From assembly GCA_963786805.1 (NCBI GenBank), contig CAWBAK010000003.1, positions 278,472-342,471 of the forward strand: a stretch of 64,000 nt of DNA. Direction: 5' to 3'. Positions within the stretch are counted from its first letter, which is position 1. Each line of letters begins with the position of its first letter. Below are positions 25,393-36,187 of this stretch, one piece after another. A program made the translations under genes and the position numbers. This DNA is from CALGFI01 sp963786805 (lineage in GTDB: Bacteria; Actinomycetota; UBA4738; HRBIN12). The notes below the pieces were generated by a model, which was not told the origin of the DNA, made no database searches, and was given only the letters and a program-made list of their open reading frames with translations.

Positions 25393-27833
25393 ATGACCCA
25401 GCAGGTTCGGGACGCGCTTCGCCGGCTCATCGCTCACCGCGGACACACGGCGCTCATGATCCTCACGCTCGCGCTCGGGATCGGCGCCAACACGGCCGTG
25501 TTCAGCATCGTCGATCAGACGGTGCTGCGCGGCGCGCCGTTCGCGCATGCGGCGAGGCTCGTGGACGTCCTCCACACCGATCCGGTACGGCGGCGGCGGC
25601 AACAACCTCACGCCCGACAAGATTTGCGGCTGGCAGCAGCAGCCCGGCGTCTTCGAGCGCTTCGAGGCCTACGCCCCGCAGCAGTTCGACGTGACTCGGA
25701 GAGGCGGAGCCCGAGCGCGCGTCCGGACTGCTCGTGTCCGTCGGGCTCTTCGACATGCTCGGCGTCCAGCCACGTCTTGGCCGCGGCTTCTCGAGCGGCG
25801 ATGGCCGTCCGGGCAGCGCGCGCGTCGCGATCATCAGCGAAGGCCTGTGGCGGCGCCGCTACGCGGCGAGCGCCGATGCGCTCGGGCAGGAAGTGCGGCT
25901 CAACGACGAGCCCTACACCATCGTCGGCGTGATGCCGCCGTTCAGGCTGATCTCGGTCAACGAAGCCGTCTGGATACCGATCGACGTCGAGGCGGCGGGC
26001 AGCGATCCCGCGGGCGGAAGCTTCTACGGACTTGGCCGCCTCGCGCCCGGCGTTTCTCTCGACACGGCCCGCCGGCTGGCAGCACCGATCGCCGCCGGAA
26101 TGCAGACCACGACGCCGCTGCCACGCGGCTGGCATCTGCATCTGCGCGAGAAGACCGTCGCCTCCGTGAACGCGGCGGCGCGGACGATCATGTTCGTGCT
26201 GCTCGGCGCCGTGGTCTTCGTGCTGCTCGTCGCGTGCGCGAACGTCGCGAACCTCTTCCTGTCGCAGGCGTCCATGCGCCAGCGCGAGATGGCGATCAGG
26301 TCCGCGCTCGGCGCGAGCCGCCGGCGATTGATGGTCGAGGTCCTCGTCGAAAGCCTGCTGCTGGCCACCACCGGAGGCGTGCTCGGCGTCGTGCTCGCCA
26401 CCTGGGGTGTGCGCGCGATTGCGGCTGCCGTGCCCCCGAACCTGGTGTCGCGCAATACGGTGGACATCAGCGTGGACGGCCGCGTGCTTGCCGTCGCCGC
26501 CATCGCCACGTTTCTCTCGGGTCTGCTGTTCGGCCTGCTGCCCGCCCTCCGCGGCTCGCGGCCGAACCTCGAAACGACACTGCGCGGCGCGGGCGACGCG
26601 CGCACGGGACACGCCGCCTTCGGCCGCACGCCGGCGATGCTCGTAATCGCCGAAGTCGCGTTCTCGCTGATCCTGCTCGTCGGCGCGGCGTTGATGATGC
26701 GGACCATGGCGAGGCTCGAAGCGATCGAGCCGGGCTTCGAGCCGCACAACCTGCTGGCGTTCCATCTCGATCTGCCGAGCGATCGCTATCCCAACCAGGC
26801 GGCGCGATCGCGGTTCTTCGACGAGCTCCGGCAGCGCGTCGAGGCACTGCCGGGCGTCTCGGATATGACGGTCACCTACGGCGTCCCGCCGAGCATGGGC
26901 GGATTCACGGGGGGCAAGGGTGAAGCCGAGGGGCGTCCGTCGCCCGACGATCAGTCTCGGATCATCCCGATCAACACCATCTCGCCGAACTTCTTCGCCA
27001 CGCTGCGCATTCCGCTCGTCTCGGGCCGCACGTTCGACGACCGCGCCGGGGACGACGAGATCATCGTCAGTCAGGGGCTGGCGAACCGATATTGGCCGGG
27101 CGAGTCGGCGGTGGGACGGCGGTTCCGGATCGGACGCGACGGCAAATGGCGCACGGTCATCGGCGTCGCGGGCACCGTCGAAGCGCGCGCGGCCGGGGAA
27201 ACGCGCACGGACCTTCAGATCTATCAACCGTGGATCCAGACGCCACCATCCGCGACTGCGGCGACGCCGGCGCCGGCCGCGGCACGGCGGACGTACGCCT
27301 TCAGGCTTGTCGTCGTCCGCGCCGAGAACCCGCTCGCGATGCTGCCGGAGATCAAGGCACACGTGTGGGCGATCGATCGCCATCAACCCATCGATCGCAT
27401 CGCGCTCGTCGAAGACCTGTACGCCGAGGCGTTCGCGCGCCAGCGTTTCGTCCTGATGCTGATGGGCGTGTTCGCCACCATCGCGCTGGCGCTCGCCGCC
27501 GCGGGCATCTTCGCGGTCCTGTCGCAGCTCGTCGTGCAGCGGACGCGCGAAATCGGTATCCGCGTGGCGCTCGGCGCGCGTCCGGCGGAACGTCTTTGGC
27601 TGGTCGTGGCGCGCGGGATGGGACTCGCGGCCGTTGGCGCGCTCATCGGCGTGGCGGGTGCGGTGGCCCTCTCGCGCGTCCTGTCCACGCTGCTCTTCGA
27701 AATCAGCCCGCACGATCCGGTGAGCTTCGCGGGTGTCGTCCTCGCGCTCGAGGCCGTCGCCTTCGTGGCGTGCTGGCTGCCCACGCGGAGGGCGATGCGG
27801 ATCGATCCGGCGGTGTCACTCAGGGCGAACTAG
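25393..27833 (+). CDS. ADOP-family ABC transporter permease (FtsX/MacB-like; two frameshifts)
   Basis: An ATG at 25393 follows CAGGAG. MILTLALGIGANTAVFSIVD is the hallmark first helix of acidobacterial duplicated-orphan permeases. Shifts near 25,578 and 25,715 break the MacB-like periplasmic part (NNLTPDKICGWQQQPGVFER lies between them). From 25,734 the frame is open to the stop. It contains two FtsX domains, each with the core helices FVLLVACANVANLFLSQAS and REMAIRSALGASRRRLMVE, or REIGIRVALGARPAERLWLV. About 812 residues is normal for the family. No ATPase gene is adjacent, as usual for these proteins. The substrate is unknown. Confidence 0.85.
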
Positions 27834-28108
27834 GGATCGCCAATCTGGATCATCGGTTCGAACACCCACGTCTTTCGGCACGCGGGGCACTTGCCTGGTT
27901 TCGAGAGCTTCGCGTCCGGAAACGTGAAGCCGCACGCGCGGCATTTCGCCGGCACGATCGTCACGCGGTGTCCCGCGGCCTTCGCGGATCGGATCAGGTG
28001 ACGCACGTCGTCTTCGACGTCGGTCTTCTTTGCGCCGAGCATCTTCGCCAGCGCCGAGACCGTGCGCGGTTCGGCCAGCCACGGGAGCAGATCCCTTCGA
28101 AACGCCAT
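27830..28108 (-). CDS. Winged-helix/zinc-ribbon transcriptional regulator
   Basis: This 92-residue protein has an N-terminal winged-helix-like part (LAEPRTVSALAKMLGAKKTD, EDDVRHLIRSAKAAG). A C-terminal zinc ribbon has Cys56, Cys59, Cys74 and Cys77 in CRACGFTF and CPACRKTW. Small proteins of this plan are annotated as transcriptional regulators in archaea and deep-branching bacteria. Its stop and that of the convergent permease are the two strands of one CTAG. A low-complexity repeat abuts its start. Confidence 0.75.
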   Translation of the reverse strand: MAFRRDLLPWLAEPRTVSALAKMLGAKKTDVEDDVRHLIRSAKAAGHRVTIVPAKCRACGFTFPDAKLSKPGKCPACRKTWVFEPMIQIGDP

Positions 28109-28172
28109 CGATCCCTAGTCCCTAATCCCCAACCTGATCCCTAACCCCTGATCCCTGACCCCTGTCCTCCGG
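28109..28172. repeat. Second CCCTGATCCCTA low-complexity array
   Basis: Units such as ATCCCTAGTCCCTAATCCCC and CCTGATCCCTGACCCCTG match the array at 23,216-23,416. The DUF983 frame runs into it, so the last dozen or so residues of that protein are encoded by repeat. Confidence 0.85.
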
Positions 28173-28554
28173 CATGGGTCGTCGGATCGCGCGCGTAGAC
28201 GCGGCTGACGTAGGCCAGCGCGATCCCGACACCCTGGCGGCGCGGCATCGTCGCGAGGATCGGTCCTCCGGTGGCGAGAAAGAACAGGACGCCGACCCAG
28301 ACATTCGTGACGCGGATCCCGAAGAACACGATCCCCGCGATCGCGATGAGCAGCGGGATGCGGTCGGTCACGATCAGAAATCCCCAACTGTCGCCGTAGT
28401 CGCGCTCGAAGACCAGCCCGCACACGCTGCACCGGGGATGGACCTTCGTCCAGCGTTCGAAGAGCGGACCGCGTCCGCAGTGGGGGCAGCGCTTCGCCCA
28501 GCCGCGCTCGACCGCGGTCCGGATGAACGGCCATCGATTCGCGGGCGTCACCAT
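28141..28554 (-). CDS. DUF983 family membrane protein
   Basis: This protein has 137 residues from ATG 28554; the frame is open upstream, but MVTPANRWPFIRTAVERGWA is the family-like start. An N-terminal zinc-ribbon, CPHCGRGPLFERW then CSVCGLVFERDYGDSW, is followed by two hydrophobic helices (IPLLIAIAGIVFFGI and VWVGVLFFLATGGPIL). DUF983 proteins have no settled function. The C-terminal tail THAGGQGSGIRG comes from the low-complexity repeat and is probably not native. Confidence 0.8.
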   Translation of the reverse strand: MVTPANRWPFIRTAVERGWAKRCPHCGRGPLFERWTKVHPRCSVCGLVFERDYGDSWGFLIVTDRIPLLIAIAGIVFFGIRVTNVWVGVLFFLATGGPILATMPRRQGVGIALAYVSRVYARDPTTHAGGQGSGIRG

Positions 28555-28579
28555 ACGGTCTCTGTTAGAGTGCCCGTCC

Positions 28580-29872
28580 ATGACTGGCCGCACTCTCCTC
28601 GTGATCCTTGCCTGCGCCACGCCCGGCTTCGCCCAGAGCGGACCTCTCTACGTGTCGTTCACGCCGGGGGCGGTCAAAGGCGCGCTTTACAAGCCCGATG
28701 CGGGCCCGGCGCCGCACGTCGCGCGTCGTGCTCATCCACCGCACCGCGAACTTTCTCGCACACATCGCCACGACGCGAGCTGGCCAGGCGCGGATTCCTC
28801 GTCCTCGCGATGAATCCGCGCTTCGAGAACAACGAGGCCGCGGTCGAGTGGGAGGACATCGCGCTCGACATCAAGTCGGGCGTCGAGTTCCTGCGCAAGC
28901 AGCCGGGCATCACCAAGGTGATCCTGTTTGGCCACAGCGGCGGCGGGCCGTCGATGAGCTTCTACCAGGCGGTCGCCGAAAAGGGCCCGTCCGTATTGCC
29001 AGGGCGCCGAACAAGCTCGATGGAGTGCGGCGAACACGCTGGCCGGCCTGCCGCGCGCCGACGGCATCATCTTCATGGACGCGCATCCCGGGCAACTCGG
29101 TCAACGGCCTGCGCAGCCTGAACGCGGCGGTCTGGACGAGGCGATCCGCAGCAGGATCGACCCGGCTCTCGATCCGTTCAGCCCGAAGAACGGCTTCAAT
29201 CCGAACGGCCCGTCCGCACTACTCCGACGAGTTCAAGAAAAGTACTTCAAGGCGCAGGCCGAGCGGATGAACCGCCTGATCGATCGCGCGCTCGGCAGGG
29301 TCAAGCGGATGAAGACCGGCGCCGTAGACCTATCCGGACGACGACGTGTTCGTGGTCGTGCGCGGCGAAGGCGCGCGGCTGATGGAGCTCGACCCGAGCG
29401 TCCATCACCGCACGCTCAAGCCGCAGAAACTGCTCAAGAACGACGGCACGGTCGTGACGCAGATCGTCGAAAGCGTCCGGCGCCGATGCGCGGCACCGCG
29501 GCGCAGAACGCGAGCTTCGGCGCGGCACGCGGATGCTGACGCTGCGGTCGTTCCTGAGCGCGAACGCCATTCGCGCCGACCGATTCGATGGACGACATCG
29601 ACTGGTGCTCCAGCAACAACTCGACGCCCTGCGCGCTGAAGAGCATCACCGTGCCGATGCTGATCACGGCCATGGGCGCGCACTACTTCATCCGCGACAA
29701 CGAGATTCACTACGAGGTGGCGGCGAGCAAGGACAAGGACTTCATCGTCATCGAGGGCGCCACGCACGGCATCACGCCGTGCACGGAGTGCGAGAAGACG
29801 CCGGGCCAGTACTCGAACAGCGTGAAGAACTTCTTCGACTACGTGCAGAAGTGGATCAACGCGCGGTTCTGA
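28580..29872 (+). CDS. Secreted alpha/beta hydrolase-like protein (frameshifted)
   Basis: The start MTGRTLLVILACATPGFAQS is a signal peptide. Several shifts then scatter the protein: RRGFLVLAMNPRFENNEAAV, LRKQPGITKVILFGHSGGGP with the nucleophile Ser in GHSGG, and GIIFMDAHPGN. From 29,588 an intact stretch runs to the stop, including VPMLITAMGAHYFIRDNEIH and IEGATHGITPC, which holds the likely catalytic His. The family is clear but the substrate is not. There are at least five indels in 1.3 kb. Confidence 0.65.
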
Positions 29873-29879
29873 ATCGCCG

Positions 29880-29896
29880 CGTCCGCATTTCGGACG
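29880..29896. terminator. Short hairpin after the hydrolase stop
   Basis: CGTCCG, CATTT, CGGACG forms a perfect 6-bp stem with a 5-base loop eight bases after the stop. There is no T-run, so a terminator role is only possible. Confidence 0.3.
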
Positions 29897-29949
29897 GAAG
29901 TAAGGCACGGACGACGTTCGTGGTTGTGGTGGCGGCGCGAAGTGCTACC

Positions 29950-30070
29950 ATGCTGAGCCTTCCGACCAGCCCATTCAACCATGTCGTCGATGTCCGGTGG
30001 CCCACACGATTCTCGCACTGACCTGCGCGCTGGCAGTGGCGTCTGCGTCGTTGCGCCGTCCACGGTGATG
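29950..30070 (+). pseudogene. Possible relic of a propeptide-like gene start
   Basis: AGTGCTACCATGCTGAGCCT closely matches the leader and start of the small gene at 41,431 (AGTGCTACGATGCTGATCCT). The reading MLSLPTSPFNHVVDV then, after one shift, TILALTCALAVASASL resembles that gene's start and signal peptide, and stops soon after. The rest of 29,873-30,209 shows nothing I can assign. Confidence 0.35.
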
Positions 30071-30209
30071 TCCAACCACGAGGGCCGCATGCCCGCGTAA
30101 AAGGCGCACGCTTCGCCGGTGCCGTGCCGACTCCGCGCTCACCCCCCCAGCGAGCCGGTCACCGAAGCCGAATCCAACAGGACCAGCCCGTCATTTTCCC
30201 AAGGATGTC

Positions 30210-33200
30210 ATGACTCGTAGACGCCGTTCACCGCGCCCGTCAGCAGCCGTCACGTCGCGCAGACTGTGGATCGCGCTCCTGTCCTTCGTCCTCCTCGCGG
30301 CCGGCGCGTCGAGCCTGCGGCTCGCGGCGACAACAGCGCGCGACGCAGAGAATCCTCAGCCGCCGGTGAGCGACGCGATCGCGCTGCCAGCGCGGGCGCA
30401 GATTTCGGACACGCAGCCTCCGGTGACCGACGAGATCGCGCCGTCGGCGCTGGCGCAGATCCAGGCGCTGCTCGACGAAAAGGCGTCCCGTACGCCGGCG
30501 CAGCAGAAGATGGACTCGCAGCTGATTTACGCGGCGAAGATGGCGCGCGGTCAGGCGATCGCCGCTGGCGTCTCGGTGATCGAGACCGACGTTCCACACG
30601 AAGCGGGTGCGCGCATCGTCGTGGACGTGACGGCCCAGGTGACCGAGGCGCTCTTGAACCAGTGGCGGGCGCTGGGCGCGACCGTCCTGTCCTCGAGCGA
30701 GCACGTACCGCACCGCGCGGCTGGACGTGCCGCTGACGCAGATCGAGACGATTGCGGCGATGCCGCAGGTGATCTTCGTGCAGCCGAAGCAGGAGGCGAT
30801 GACGTCACGCCGGTCCGCGCCGGTCCGGCCTGCCGCCGGCCGAGGAACAGACACGCCGCGACGCCGCACCCGATTCGATCCCGCCGCGCTCGCGTCGTTC
30901 ATCGGCACGGCGCTCGAAGCTCAGGAACAACAGCCGAACTTCATCGCGGGCCGGGGGAGCCGGGTATCCCAGGGCGAGTTCACGCACCGGGCGTACGCCG
31001 CGCGCGGCACGTTCAACACCACGGGGGCGGGCGTAAAGATTGGCGTCATCTCTGACGGGGTGCGAAATCTCGCCGCGAGCGTGGCGTTGGGCGATCTCCC
31101 GTCCAACGTCACCGTGCTCGGCCTACCCGACCCGTGTCCAATGGCATCGCCCACCTGCGACGAAGGTACCGCGATGCTCGAGATCGTGCACGACATCGCG
31201 CCGGGTGCGCAGTTGTTCTTCGCCAGCGCGTTCGTGAGCATCGCCGACTTCGCGCAGAAGATCCGCGACCTTCAGGCCGCCGGCTGCACCATCATCGTGG
31301 ACGACGTCGGCTACTTCGTGGAGACGCCGTTTCAGGACGGGCAGGCCGCGGGCATCGTGTCGAATACGAACGCCGGCGTCGTCATCCAGGCGGTGAAGGA
31401 CGTGGCCGCGCTCGGGGTGCTGTATTTCTCGTCCGCCGGGAACTCGGGGAATGCCAACGACAACAACTCGGGCACGTGGGAAGGCAACTTTCTCGACGGC
31501 GGCGCGACGGCGGCGCCCCTCCCGGCCGGCCGTCTCCACAATTTCAGCTCCGTCATCTCGCCGCAGAATTTCGACTCGCTGACGGGCCAGACCACGGCCC
31601 CGGTCACGCTGCATTGGTCGGATCCGCTCGGCGGCTCGGCGAACGATTACGATTTGTTCCGCTTGAATGGCACGGGAACGGTCGTCCTCGGGAGCTCGCT
31701 GAACGTCCAGAACGGGACGCAGGATCCGTTCGAGCAAATCGGCGGCACCGCGTCGGTCGGCCACCGCATCGTCGTCGTCAAGAGCGTCGCGGCCGCCCCG
31801 CGCTTTCTGCACGTCGCCACCAACCGTGGACGTCTCCAGATCGCCACCGACGGCGAGACGCACGGCCATGCGGCGACCAGCGCAGCCAATTCGTTCGGCG
31901 TCGCCGCGGTGGACGCGGGCCCTACGTCACCCAATCCGTTCACCGCCGCCAACGTGGTCGAGACCTTCAGCTCGGACGGTCCGCGGCGGATCTTCTTCAA
32001 CGCAGACGGCACCGCCATTACGCCGGGCAATTTCAGCTCGTCACGGCGGTCAGGTGCTCGCCAAGCCCGACATCACGGCTGCCGACGGCGTGTCGGTGAC
32101 CGGCGTCGGCAGATTCTCGAGTCCGTTCTTCGGCACCTCGGCCGCGGCGCCGCACGCGGCCGCGATCGCCGCGCTCGTCAAGGCGTCGAATCCGGCGCTG
32201 ACGCCTGCGCAGATCCGTACGGCGCTGGTCAGCAGCGCCATCGACATCGAAGCGCCGGGCGTCGATCGCGATTCGGGCGCCGGGATCGTCATGGCATTTC
32301 AAGCGCTGCAGGCAGTGGGCGCCACGGGCACAGCGTTTCTGACCGACACGGTGACGGCCGCGGTCGAAAGCCCGGGCAACGGCAACGGCGCGATCAACGT
32401 CGGTGAGGGCGCGCAGTTGAATGTCACGTTGTCGAACATCGGTGTCGTCAACGCGACAGGAATCACCGCCACGCTCACGACGACCACGCCCGGAGTACGG
32501 GTCACGCTACCCGGCACGTCCGCGTATCCGAACATTGCTGTCGGCGCCACGGGCGTCAATACGACGCCCTTCCGGTTCACCGTGCTCAGCACCGCCGCAT
32601 GTCCGCTGACGATCAACTTCACGCTCACGGTGACCTACACCGGCGGCGGTCCGACGGTGCTGCCGTTGCAGGTTCTCGCGGGACCGCCGCCGACAACCGT
32701 CACCACGACACTCGACACGACGGCGCCGACCGCGCCGCCCGGGGTGACCGTCGCGACAGGATTGCAAAACCCGGGGCGTCTCGGGCGGGATGGCAACCCG
32801 AGCACGTGCGCGGCCCTGAAAACATTTCCTGGATTGCTGGGCGCTGGCGACCGCCGGTTCGATTGGTCCGCGTTCAGCACGTGCGCCGAGAACACCGGTG
32901 GATGCGCATCGGTATTGCTCTCTTCGTCGAACGGAGCCACGCTCTTCAGCGTCGCTTACGTTCCGTCGTTCGTGCCGTCGAACCCGGGAACGAACTACCG
33001 GGCGGATGCAGGGTCGAGCTCGATTGCCGCCACCTATTCGTTCACCGTCCCGGCGGGCGCGGGTCAGACGTCCGCGATCGTCGTCAACGAAGTCAACGCC
33101 GGGACCCCGAGCACGACGTAACCCTGGCGGTCAGCGGCTTGTGCGCCGGCGCGTGCGCCACGCCGAATCAGGTGCCCATCGCCGTCGCGCAGAACGTGAC

Positions 33201-35890
33201 GGTCCCGGCGGGCCCGGGCGGCACGGCGAACGCGACATTAACAACGGATCGTCGGATCCCGACGGCGATCCTCTTACCATCACACAGTCGCCGCCCGGTC
33301 CTTATGCGGTGGGGACGACGAGCGTGCTTCTGACCGTCGTGGATCCGAAAGGCGCGACGAGTCAGGCCACCGGCAACGTCACGGTCATCACCACTTCGCC
33401 GACGGTCACGATCACGTCGCCGACGTCGGCACCGACGTTCACGACGACCGCCAGCACGATCGATCTCCGGGCACCGCGGCCGACGATGTCGGCGTGACGC
33501 AGGTCACCTGGGTGAACAACCGCGGCGGCAGCGGTACCGCGACTGGGACGGCGAATTGGGCGATCGCCGGCATCGCGCTGCAACCGGGGGCCAACGTGAT
33601 CACCGTCACGGCGCAGGACGGCGAGAACCAGACCGGCAGCGATGTCCTGACGGTCGCGAAGGACGCGGCGCCGACGGTGACGATCGCGTCGCCGACGTCG
33701 TCGCCGACGTTCACGACGACCGCCACCACGATCGATCTCGCGGGCACCGCGGCTGACGACGTCGGTGTGACGCAGGTCAGCTGGGTGAACAACCGCGGCG
33801 GCAGCGGCACGGCCAGCGGCACGGCGAGCTGGACCGCCACCGCCATCCCCCTGCTGCAGGGCGATAACGTCATCACGGTCACGGCCACCGACGCGCAGGG
33901 TCAGACAGGCACCGACATCCTCACCGTGACCATCGCGCCGACGATGACGCTGTCGCCGCCGGTGATCAATTTCGGCGCGGTGAACAACGGCGGCGACGCT
34001 GACGCGTGCAGACGCCGGCGCAGAAGCTGACGCTGACGCAGGGCGGACCGGGCACCGTGACGTGGACGGCGACGGCGAATCAGCCGTGGATCACCGTGTC
34101 GCCGCCTCGCGGATCGGCGGCGGCACGATTGACCGTGTCGATCGACAACCCGCCGTCGCCGAATCGCTGCCGCCGGCGGCGCTGGCAGCGGCACGGTGAC
34201 GGTCGACCACGATCGGCGCGGCGAACTCGCCGAGCGAGCACCGTCAATCTCACGATGCTGCACGGCCGCAACCACCGGGCCGCAATCGGCGTGTTCGACA
34301 CGCCGACCGACGGACAGGGCGGCGTGACCGGATCGATCCCGGTCACCGGCTGGGCGATCGACGACATCGGCGCGATCCGCGTCTGCCGCGATCGCTGCAG
34401 GGATCCGCGTCGCCGGCGAAGGCGCCAGTCGAAGATCTACATCGGCGACGCGGTGCTGCGTCACCGGCGCGCGGCCCGACATCGCCGCGCCGTATCCGAC
34501 CAGGCCGTTCTACGATCGCGCGGGCTGGGGCTATCTGCTGCTGACGAACTTCCTGCCGAGCCAGGGCAACGGGACGTTCACGCTGCGTGGCGTATCGCCG
34601 AAGACTTCGACGGCTTCGCGACGCTGCTCGGCTCGAAGACGATCACGTGCACCAACGCGACGGCGACGGCGCCGTTCGGCGCGATCGACACGCCGGGGCA
34701 GGGCGGCACGGCGAGCGGCGCGGCGTTCGTGAATTTCGGCTGGGCGCTCGCGGGCCAGCCGACCGGGACGGTTCATCCCGACCGACGGATCGACGATCCA
34801 GGTGTTCGTCGACTCGGTGCCGATCGGCACGGTCGATTCGTACAACAACGCGCGCGCCGGATATTCAGGCGTTGTTCCCCGGCTACGCGAACACCGACGG
34901 CGCGGTCGGCGTGAAGACGCTCGAACACGACTGACGCTGGCCAACGGCGTCCACACGATCGCGTGGGTGGTGACCGACAATCTCGGCGCCGCGGCGGGGA
35001 TCGGCAGCCGGTTCTTCACGGTGTCGAACAGCAGCGTCGTGGCGGCGTCGCATACCTCCGATCGTGTAGCGCAAGGCTTCAGCCGTCGCCTGGGCGATGA
35101 GCGCGTGCGCCGCCGATCGACGCGATCGCCGGCTCGGGCGCCACGCCGTCGCCGTTGCGGCGACTGAAGATCGCGGGACGTCGGGGTCGCGGTGCGTCGC
35201 GGGTACGACGCGAGCGCGCGCCCGCAGGTCGTGACGCCGGACGCCGACGGCGTCCGCCACGTCCGGACCGCGCAACTCGAGCGGATCGTGATCGACCTCG
35301 ATCCCGCGCACGACGAGCGCGCGACGTATCCGCGGCTACACGATCGACGGCGATGCGCTGCGGCGCGCTGCCGGTCGGCTCGCATCTCGACGCGAACGAC
35401 CGGCGAGTTCGCCTGGGCGCCGGGTCTCGGCTTCGGCGGCACGCACGAGCTCTGTTCGTCAAGACGGCGCGCGCGGACGCGACGCACTGATCCGCGTGCG
35501 CGTCGACGATCGACGCGCAGCCGTCGCGCGGCCGGCGAGCCGCGGATGGTGATCGACACGCCGCGCGCCGGCGCGCGAGGTCGAGCAGCCGTTCACGATC
35601 GCGGGCTGGGCGATCGATCCGAAGGGACCGGCGCGCGGAACGGGAATCGACACGCTGCACGTCTGGGCGTATCCAGTCGGCGGCGGCGATCCGCTCTGGG
35701 TGGGCGTCGCGGCGTTCGGCGGCGCGCGCCCGGATGTCGCCGCGCTGTTCGGTTCGCGCTTCGCTGGCAGCGGCTACTCGATCGACGTCAGCGGACTCCC
35801 GTCCGGCACCTACGACTCGTCGTCTACGCGCACAGCATCGCGACCGACAGCTTCATAATCGCGCGCACGGTGCGCGTGACGGTGCGGTAG
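30210..35890 (+). CDS. Giant secreted subtilase/sedolisin-like protease 1 with Ig-like, BACON and C-terminal modules (many frameshifts)
   Basis: The reading is about 1,890 residues. A signal helix (LWIALLSFVLLAAGASSLRL) leads to an I9-like propeptide: RTPAQQKMDSQLIYAAKMAR, IVVDVTAQVTEALLNQW, then ETIAAMPQVIFVQP. The catalytic domain has KIGVISDGVRN, DEGTAMLEIVHDIAPGA in place of the usual HGTH block, FSSAGNSGN, and FFGTSAAAPHAAAIAAL with the Ser. Downstream are two tandem Ig-like repeats, a BACON-like domain (TVTWTATANQPWITVSP), a VTGWAIDDIG module and a tail module ending DTLHVWAYPVGGG and ARTVRVTVR. A leader related to that of protease 2 precedes the ATG. About 15-20 shifts, mostly after 33,100, break the frame. 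Confidence 0.7.
33400..33935 (+). repeat. Two tandem Ig-like repeats, about 266 bp each
   Basis: Units at about 33,400-33,655 and 33,668-33,935 share long near-identical runs, for example TCGCCGACGTTC, ACGACGACCGCC and GGGTGAACAACCGCGGCGGC. They encode PTVTI-SPTS-PTFTTTA-TIDL, DDVGVTQV-WVNNRGGSG and G-NVITVTA-D. Unit 1 has a frameshift near 33,470 relative to unit 2. Confidence 0.85.
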
Positions 35891-36187
35891 CCGCTCGGGT
35901 CCGCCTGCCTGCCGGCCGTCGCTCCGCGCATCGTGATCGGAGCGGAGGTGGAAAAGCCGCAGACGACGTACGTCCAAAAACACTACGTACGAGTCGCCTC
36001 TCACGTACGGAGTGTCGGGCTTTCTTAGGAGGCGGACCGACGGCCGGCGATCCCATCTGCGCCGGCCTCGCCGCGACTCGTCGGGTCGAATACCCAGGTT
36101 CCGTACCCCTCCGTCCTCATGCCGTCGAAGCGGTCGCCGACGCCGGCGACCACAGATAGTCAGGCCGTCATTGTCTCGAGGATGATC
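35891..36187. other. Intergenic region before protease 2
   Basis: I see no gene. It contains the CGTACGT inverted repeat listed separately. Its last 25 bases match the bases before protease 1 (a GTCATT run, then an AGGATG box, then ATGACTC). Confidence 0.5.
35967..35991. promoter_or_regulatory. Inverted repeat CGTACGT-N11-ACGTACG upstream of protease 2
   Basis: Two perfect 7-base arms flank CCAAAAACACT, about 200 bases before the protease 2 start. The size and spacing suit a dimeric regulator site. No equivalent was found before protease 1. Confidence 0.3.

Noticed and set aside
28141..28200. Native C-terminal tail of the DUF983 protein
   Set aside because: The last dozen or so residues are translated from the low-complexity repeat and have no family counterpart.
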